From positions 1-14,184 of the forward strand of contig CAMTOT010000036.1 of assembly GCA_947074165.1 (NCBI GenBank): a stretch of DNA of 14,184 nt, given 5' to 3'. The number at the start of each line of letters is the position of its first letter. The stretch's first letter is position 1. Of this stretch, positions 7,500 to 14,184 are shown piece after piece. A program made the translations under genes and the position numbers. This stretch comes from an uncultured Bacteroidales bacterium (GTDB lineage Bacteria > Bacteroidota > Bacteroidia > Bacteroidales > JAUNSR01). The notes below the pieces were generated by a model. That model was not told where the DNA came from. It was given only the letters and a program-made list of their open reading frames with translations, and ran no database searches.

Positions 7500-10400
7500 A
7501 TGAGAAATTTAATTGAGTTTGCGGTAAAAAACAGAGTTACTGTATTTATGATTGTTTTCGGTATTTTACTGCTTGGTAAAATATCGTATGACGAACTTGG
7601 TACCGACTTGTTTCCCGACCTGAAAACCCCGCGTCTATTTATTGAGGTCTCTTCCGGTGAGAGACCTCCTGAAGAGATTGAGAAATCTATAATAAAAACA
7701 CTCGAATCGCTTGTAATCAGACAGAGTGACGTAGTATCTGTATCGTCAGTTATAAAAGCCGGATCGGCGAGAATAACTGTCGATTATGGGTGGAATACTG
7801 ATATGAACGATGCCTTTCTTGATTTGCAGCGCTCTGTATCTTCTTTTAATCAGAATGACGCTCAGACAGAGATCAATGTGACTCAAAACGACCCAAACTC
7901 AGATCCTGTTATATTACTGGCTCTATCTCACAATGAGATAGAAAATCTTGCCGACCTGCGAAAAGTAGCTGACGGATATATACGAAATCAGCTCATACGT
8001 GTGCCGGGTGTGGCAGATGCGTCACTTTCCGGCGACCTGCAAAAGAATCTAAGTATTAGAACAGACCTTTATAAACTGAAGGCTTTCGGGCTGTCACTTA
8101 ACACTATATCTGCAAAAATAAAAGAAAATAACCGCTCGATATCAGGAGGCACTATTAAGGATATGGGCGTTCAGTATATAGTGAAAGGGGTGAGCAGTCT
8201 GACCAGTGAAGAAGACTTTTGCAATCTGATAGTAGGATATAAAAACGTGGCTCTGTCTGATGCGCAGAAAAACGCATCTAATGATAAAAACGGTGGTCAG
8301 ACAAAAGCGCCGATATATCTTGAGGATGTAGCTGATATCTCGCTTGAAGACGTGGAGCCGGAGAATATAGTGCGTGTCAATGGTAAACGCGCTATAGGTA
8401 TATCTGTATATAAAGAGATTAAATATAATACGGTAAAAGTTGTAGATAATATAAACGGCACACTGGCGAAAATAGAACGCAATATGCCCGGGTATAAATT
8501 TGAGGTTATTACCAATCAGGGGGAGTTTATAAGTAACGCAATAAGTGATGTGAAATCTACCGCAATAATAGGTATTATACTTGCTGTCATCGTTATATGG
8601 TTTTTTCTTAGGAAGATTAAGACTACTCTTATCGTAAGTATAGCTATGCCTATATCTATTATAGCCACCTTTACTCTTATGTATTTTGGCGGACTTACTA
8701 TAAATATTATGACACTTGGTGGTCTAGCTCTCGGTGCAGGTATGCTTGTGGATAATGCTATAGTGGTTATAGAGAGTATATTCAGAAATCAGGAGAATGG
8801 ACTAAAGGCGCGCGAAGCGGCTATAAAGGGTACAACAGACGTTGCGCTGGCTGTATCTGCGTCTACACTTACTACTATCGTAGTTTTTCTGCCTATTGTA
8901 TATATGCACGGTGCCTCCGGTGAGATGTTTAAAGATCAGGCATGGACAGTGACATTCTCTTTACTATCCTCGCTATTTGTGGCTATACTTGTTATACCTA
9001 TGCTTTATTGCCTGATAATGGGTAAAGAGCCTAAACCGGGTGTGGTTAAAGTGCAGAGTAATGAAAAGACTGAGTCTTTTAAATTTTTGTGGTATGAGGC
9101 TGTATTGCGCTATTTGTTAAAGCGAAGAAAGGTTGTTTTGTCCTGTTCTGTTATAGTGCTAGTCTTCACCGCCGCCCTTACTCCTTTTTTGAAAAGTGAA
9201 TTTATGCCGCGTCCCGACGGTAACTCGTTTTATATAGATATAAAAACTCCGGAGGGTTCTCCTCTTTACTATACAGATAATGTAACTGCTACTATAGAAT
9301 CTATAATTAAAAAGGTGGCAGGTGATGGCAATTGTATCGTCTATTCTCATACCGGAAAAGGGGCAAATACGACCAATTCGGTTTTTGACGGCGACAACAG
9401 CGCCCGTGTGAAAGTGAATCTTACAGAAGATGCTCCTGGTATGAACTATCTGATTGGAGCGCTTGCAAACTATGTTGATAATAATGATAATATTGAGATC
9501 TCATTTTCACAGGATAATCAGTCGCTTTCTTCGTTTATGGGAACCGAGAGCGCGCCAATTGTAGTTGAGGTGAAAGGTGAAGAACTGGATAAGATAGCGG
9601 AAATAACAGCCCAAGTGAAGGAACGCATGGAATTTGTAAGCGGAGTGACTGCCGTTTCTACCTCTGTTGAAGACGGAGCACCTGAGGTTAATATAGAAAT
9701 AGACAGAGTGTTCTGCGGTATAAATGATATTACCGTGGTTACTGTTATTGAGCAGGTAAAGCAAAAACTGTCGGGTATTGAGGCTGGACAGATGGACAAT
9801 AACGGAGAGATGATAGGCATTAAACTATCATTGCCGCAGATTGACCTTTATGAACTTAATACCATACCGGTGTCATCGGGTGATAAAACTTACGCGCTGT
9901 GTGATCTGGCTTCTGTCAGGACTTCTAACGCACCGAGAGAGATAATCCGCAATAATCAGATTCGCACCGGTCGTATCACCGCAAATATGGAAAAAGGATA
10001 CGCATTGCAGGATGTGGCTTCGGATATAAAAACTTCTGTGTCTGATATAATATTGCCAAATAATTATTCTATAAGTGTAACGGGTGAGGAGGAATTGCGC
10101 AGTGAGTCTATGAGTTCGCTTGTATTTGCTCTTATTCTTTCGGTTATACTGGTATATATGGTTCTCGCGTCGCAGTTTGAGTCATTATTAAGCCCGTTTA
10201 TAATACTTCTTACTATACCCCTTGCCGTAGTTGGAGCTATACTCATGTTTCTTATTACAGGTACAACATTAAATATTATGGGAGTAATAGGTATGGTTAT
10301 GCTTGTCGGAATAGCAGTAAATAACTCGATAATATTGGTAGACCGCATAAATCAGCTCAAAGAAACAATGTCTCTTGATGACGCCGTAGTGGAGGCCGGC

Positions 10401-10607
10401 AAACAGCGAATTCGTCCGATCATTATGACAACAATGACTACTATACTGGCCTTACTTCCTATGTGTATTAGTTTTGGAGGAGATGCTTCTCTCAGAGCAC
10501 CGATGGCTATAGCCGTGATAGGAGGTCTTATCACAGCTACTCTGATGAGTCTTGTGGTGATACCATGCTTATATTATGTGTTTAAACAATCATCCGTGCG
10601 CCAATGA
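7500..10607 (+). CDS. RND efflux transporter, inner-membrane subunit 1 (HAE/AcrB-like)
   Basis: A 1035-residue pump subunit of normal RND length. TM1 is about 11-29, the first periplasmic porter region 30-350, the TM2-TM6 bundle about 352-506, TM7 about 545-562, the second periplasmic region 563-868 and TM8-TM12 about 870-1027. In TM4 the sequence GAGMLVDNAIVV gives Asp418-Asn419 where AcrB has Asp407-Asp408. In TM10 GIAVNNSIILVD gives Asn941-Asn942 where AcrB has the proton-relay Lys940. It is not a metal-type CusA protein, since the TM4 signature differs. A hydrophilic insert (ALSDAQKNASNDKNGGQTKAP, first residues about 251) precedes the IYLEDVADI strand and lengthens that loop. The stop overlaps the start of the next RND gene (ATGA), which implies coupled translation and a heteromeric pump such as MdtBC. 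The substrate cannot be inferred. Confidence 0.94.
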   Translation: MRNLIEFAVKNRVTVFMIVFGILLLGKISYDELGTDLFPDLKTPRLFIEVSSGERPPEEIEKSIIKTLESLVIRQSDVVSVSSVIKAGSARITVDYGWNTDMNDAFLDLQRSVSSFNQNDAQTEINVTQNDPNSDPVILLALSHNEIENLADLRKVADGYIRNQLIRVPGVADASLSGDLQKNLSIRTDLYKLKAFGLSLNTISAKIKENNRSISGGTIKDMGVQYIVKGVSSLTSEEDFCNLIVGYKNVALSDAQKNASNDKNGGQTKAPIYLEDVADISLEDVEPENIVRVNGKRAIGISVYKEIKYNTVKVVDNINGTLAKIERNMPGYKFEVITNQGEFISNAISDVKSTAIIGIILAVIVIWFFLRKIKTTLIVSIAMPISIIATFTLMYFGGLTINIMTLGGLALGAGMLVDNAIVVIESIFRNQENGLKAREAAIKGTTDVALAVSASTLTTIVVFLPIVYMHGASGEMFKDQAWTVTFSLLSSLFVAILVIPMLYCLIMGKEPKPGVVKVQSNEKTESFKFLWYEAVLRYLLKRRKVVLSCSVIVLVFTAALTPFLKSEFMPRPDGNSFYIDIKTPEGSPLYYTDNVTATIESIIKKVAGDGNCIVYSHTGKGANTTNSVFDGDNSARVKVNLTEDAPGMNYLIGALANYVDNNDNIEISFSQDNQSLSSFMGTESAPIVVEVKGEELDKIAEITAQVKERMEFVSGVTAVSTSVEDGAPEVNIEIDRVFCGINDITVVTVIEQVKQKLSGIEAGQMDNNGEMIGIKLSLPQIDLYELNTIPVSSGDKTYALCDLASVRTSNAPREIIRNNQIRTGRITANMEKGYALQDVASDIKTSVSDIILPNNYSISVTGEEELRSESMSSLVFALILSVILVYMVLASQFESLLSPFIILLTIPLAVVGAILMFLITGTTLNIMGVIGMVMLVGIAVNNSIILVDRINQLKETMSLDDAVVEAGKQRIRPIIMTTMTTILALLPMCISFGGDASLRAPMAIAVIGGLITATLMSLVVIPCLYYVFKQSSVRQ

Positions 10608-13600
10608 AATTTCTTATAAACAGAAGGATAACAATAGCGATGCTTTTTATCGCTACATGTGTGTTGGGGATGATATCTTACAATCAGCTCAAACTCGAAC
10701 TACTCCCTAACTCAGAGATGCCATCCGTATCGGTAAATATATCTTCCGAAACAGATGCCAATCCTGAATATATTGAGTCGCAGGTGATACTCTCTGTTGA
10801 GGGTGCTATAAAAACAATTGATGGTATAGATCGCCTTGCTACAGATATAACTACAAGAGGTGCCCGAATAAGAGTCTCCTTTAAAGAAAGCGTAAATATA
10901 AAGTACGCTACCGCTAAACTGCGAAATAAAATGCGTGAAATAAGCTCTGATCTACCACAGGGCTTTAAAATAAATGTTGCGAAAAATATATCTACCCGCG
11001 CAAGCGGCAGCTTTATAGTGCTTCAGGTGAGAGGGTTGGGCGGTACCGACAGAGTACGTTCCATAGTAGAGGATAAGATAAAGAGTGAGCTGGAAAATGT
11101 AGACGGGATAGCTTCAGTCAATGTATATGGAGGACGCGAAAGAGCTATAGAAGTGAGATATGATAAAGAGGCATGTAAAGCGCTTAATATTTCATCATCT
11201 ACAATAACAGGCCTTCTGACAGCCAACGCTCAGGAGAGAACATTTCTTGGAAATACTGAATCGTATGGTAAAAGGTATTATGTACACGCGGAAGCAAAAT
11301 ACACTTCTCCGTTTGATATGGAGAATATTGTTGTGGCTAAAGGTCCTGTATACTTAAAAGATGTAGCCGATATCTTCTATGATCTTAAGGATGAGACAAC
11401 ATACAACAGGGTAAACGGAAAAGAAGCTATATCTGTAACACTAAATAATGAATCGGCAGGTAATATAATTGAGATTTCCGATCGTGTAGAGAAAGTGGTT
11501 GAAAGGCTGAATAGTGAACTTGCCTATCTTGACGTGGAGATAGCAGAGCAGAGTAATACCGCAAAGACGATGAAAAAAAGTCTTGATCAGATCTCCTGGC
11601 TGGCACTGCTCGGCGGTTTATTTGCCATAGTCGTATTATGGATATTCCTTCGCAATATTCGTCTTGTTGTTATAATCGCTCTTTCCATACCTATATCCGT
11701 CATAACGGCTTTTAATCTGTTTTATGCCTTTGGTGTGACTATAAATAGTCTTACTCTTGTAGGTATGGCACTTGCTATAGGAATGCTTCTTGACAATAGT
11801 ATCGTAGTTCTTGAGAATATTTACAGACTCCGCGCTTTTGGTCTGACGCCGGAAGAATCTGTGATGAAAGGGACTAAGGAGGTGGCAAGACCAATCTTTG
11901 CATCAACGCTTACAACAGTGACGGTATTCCTTCCTTTCGTATTTTCTGATAATATGATCATAAAACTGATAGGTAATCAGATAGGAGTTTCTATAATATC
12001 TACGTTGCTAATATCGCTTGTAGTAGCACTGCTTTTTATACCTATGACTACTTATGTGATACTGAAATTTTCTGCCGGAGGTAAGTCGTTTTATAAAAAA
12101 ATATCGTCAGATCAACGTCCTGTACAGATATATATAGTGTTGCTTAAGATGGCTTTAAGACACTCGTTCTCTCTATTCGTATCGGCGGTAGTAATACTTT
12201 TTCTTGTAATAGGTCTTGTAACGTTAAATAGCCGCCAGGCGATTAAAACACCTGACACTGACCGTGTAATGGTAGATGTTGTCATGACCAGGGTTTCCGA
12301 CCTTGAATCGACAGATGCAATTGTCAGGTCAATAGAACTAAAACTTGAAGATATTGCAGAGAAGAAAGATATTATCTGCTATGTGTCTGAAGAGAACGCG
12401 ACAATTACCGTAGTGCTTAAAGACAATTACAAGAAAATAGCAAAACGAAATATAGATGCTATAGTAAGAGATGTAAACACGAGAATACGTAGTAATATAA
12501 GCGGCTGCTATATGTATGTAACAACCGGGTCGTCTAATGATGGCAGTTCCAACGAGTTAATGCGAGGTTTGAATCAGATGATGAGAATGATGGGCATCGG
12601 ATCATCCTATCAGCGCATAGCAATATCAGGTGATGACTATTCTTTAATGCAAATAGTAGGTGATGATATTCAATACAATATATCTGAAAAAGAGTTTGTG
12701 TCCTGGTGCAGGCTGCAAAATTATAGTGGCAGAAATGCAGAGGTACATATAACGCCGGATAATCTGCTTTTAAACTCTTATGAAATATCACGCGATAATA
12801 TATCACAGGGGCTTGCCTCTTTAAATAATACAAGCAAATCTGGAGCAACGCTTATTATCGATGATGAGGAGTATGAAATAGTTGTAAAGGAAAAAATACC
12901 GGATGGCATAACCGAAGAGCAGCTATCGCTATATGGGCAGGCAAAGAGCTTTGAAGATCTCGGGCAGATACTTGTGAGTGATGCAAATAAAGGCGTACAT
13001 CAACTGAGTGATATAACTTCTGTAAAAAAATCTTTCGGATCGCGAAGAATATATAGGGAGAACGGAAGCAAACATATAACACTTGCTTATAATTTTAATA
13101 CAGGTGATGATGCGCCAAAAGAGCTTGTGGAATCGTATAAGCAGGAGATAGCTGATTTTATAGCGGCATATCCTCTGCCTCCCGGAGTTGCCCTGGAAAT
13201 AGAGGAGCCGGAAGACCCTTTCGAGTCATTCAAATTTCTTATGTTTGCCGCTTTTTTGCTCATATTTATGATTCTGGCATCTGTATTTGAGTCTGTTATA
13301 ACACCGTTTGTTTTGTTATTTACGATACCATTGGCAGCTATAGGTTCGCTTCTCGCTATCTGGCTTACTGACAATAGTCTGACAAATGCTAATACTATGA
13401 TAGGGATGCTTATTCTGCTGGGGGTAGTGGTTAATAACGGTATTATACTTATTGATTATGCCAATACACTGCGCGCCGGTGGCGACAGAGTAAATACAGC
13501 GTTGCTTAAATCGGGCATGTCGCGTCTGCGACCTATTCTTATCACTTCTATTACCACTATAGTAGCGCTTCTTCCGATGGCATTGGGCAAGAGTGATTAT

Positions 13601-14139
13601 TCCGGACTTATCGGGGCTCCGTTTGCAATCACTGTGATAGGCGGACTCGTAACCTCCTCTTTGCTTACGCTTGTGGTTATACCAACGGTATATCTCGGGC
13701 TTGAAAATACTCTTTCACGTTATAGGGCGCTTTCTGTAAATATAAAACTTATACATCTTGTGATTTATATTTCGACGTGTGCGTTAATATGGTTTAAAAT
13801 AGATTCTGTTTTATATCAGATTATGTCGTTGGTGGCGGTGACTATCCTTATACCAGGATGTACATTCTTCTTTATGGATAGCCTGCGGCAAGCAAATGCC
13901 AACCTTATACCTCAGGATAAGCCTATTGTAATCACTATAAAGAATCTTGTAAAGATATATGAACGTCCGTCGCGCTTTAAAAGAGAGTGGGAAAGTGGAA
14001 ACAGAAGATACGCGAAAGGCGGCATAAAAAATATCAGTATTCGTAATCTCATCAATAAGTCGTTTTATTTCATTGTACCACTATTCCTTTATATATACAA
14101 TGATAATTCCAACGAATGGCTCATTACGGCATCTGTATT
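10604..14139 (+). CDS. RND efflux transporter, inner-membrane subunit 2 with C-terminal extension (3' end missing)
   Basis: At least 1178 residues are genomic; the contig then ends in sequencing adapter, so the true C-terminus is missing. The RND core is complete at about residue 1040: TM1 10-28, porter region 29-330, TM2-TM6 about 332-488, TM7 522-541, second porter region 545-873, TM8-TM12 875-1033. TM4 reads GMLLDNSIVVLEN (Asp397-Asn398) and TM10 GVVVNNGIILID (Asn944-Asn945), so like subunit 1 it lacks the AcrB-type second Asp and the Lys. A Met-rich stretch (residues 653-663) lies in the second porter region. Residues 1041-1178 are an extension: two hydrophobic segments (about 1049-1065, 1070-1090), a basic soluble stretch (ITIKNLVKIYE ... 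FKREW), and another hydrophobic segment (about 1153-1166). The start overlaps the previous stop by 4 bases (ATGA). It probably forms a heteromer with subunit 1. Confidence 0.9.
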
Positions 14140-14184
14140 AGATCGGAAGAGCGTCGTGTAGGGAAAGAGTGTACGTCCTGGTGT
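14140..14184. other. Illumina TruSeq adapter read-through at contig end (not genomic)
   Basis: From 14140 the sequence reads AGATCGGAAGAGC and continues without mismatch through 14172 as the reverse complement of the Illumina universal (P5-side) TruSeq adapter. Bases 14173-14180 are ACGTCCTG, the reverse complement of CAGGACGT, which I recall as TruSeq HT i5 index D507. Bases 14181-14184 (GTGT) are the start of the constant P5 flank that follows an i5 index. The TAG at 14159-14161 and the last six residues (DRKSVV) of the apparent open reading frame therefore come from the adapter. Base 14140 may be the A-tail rather than genome. Confidence 0.97.

Noticed and set aside
7500..10607. Heavy-metal (CusA-type) RND assignment
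   Set aside because: The TM4 sequence is GMLVDNAIVVIE rather than the HME-type signature, and the overall pattern fits HAE-type drug or lipophile pumps.
13934..14139. Start of an ABC nucleotide-binding domain fused to the second RND subunit
   Set aside because: ITIKNLVKIYE resembles an NBD first strand, but no Walker A follows and a hydrophobic segment appears where the P-loop should be. The evidence is too thin for a domain call.
14141..14161. Natural stop codon and C-terminal tail DRKSVV of the second RND protein
   Set aside because: These bases are Illumina adapter, so the stop and the tail are artefacts; the gene is open at the contig end.

Overview
The window looks like chromosomal DNA from a member of the Bacteroidota, probably of the order Bacteroidales. 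The DNA is AT-rich, with many ATA (Ile) and AGA (Arg) codons. None of the starts has a clear Shine-Dalgarno sequence, which is usual in that phylum. Protein architectures also fit: an outer-membrane beta-barrel of the PorT-like kind, a lipoprotein membrane-fusion protein, and a golvesin C-terminal-like domain. I cannot name a genus.

Layout. Bases 1-590 hold the 3' end of an outer-membrane beta-barrel gene, followed by a 150-base gap with small hairpins and only weak promoter-like sequence. From 741 to the right end, six genes run in one direction with gaps of 21, 10, 7, 19 and -4 bases, so they are almost certainly one operon. In order they are: an ABC ATPase; a 1091-residue ABC-2-type permease with a large extracytoplasmic region that looks like a degenerate M1 aminopeptidase plus a C-terminal golvesin-like domain; a TolC-family outer-membrane factor; a lipoprotein periplasmic adaptor; and two different RND transporter subunits overlapping by ATGA. 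The second RND gene runs off the contig. After a complete RND core it carries an extra C-terminal region of at least 140 residues with predicted membrane segments.

How the genes may work together (inference). The adaptor, TolC protein and two RND subunits make a plausible tripartite pump with a heteromeric inner-membrane part, comparable to MdtABC or MuxABC plus an outer-membrane channel. The ABC pair at the head of the operon has no adaptor or outer-membrane channel of its own. It may load a substrate into the periplasm or the outer leaflet for the RND pump to carry across the outer membrane. No substrate can be read from the sequence. The catalytic-site loss in the M1-like domain suggests that it binds or scaffolds rather than cleaves.

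Data quality. The last 45 bases (14140-14184) are Illumina adapter with an i5 index, not genome. The apparent stop codon at 14159-14161 is therefore artificial, and the second RND protein is truncated by the end of the contig.
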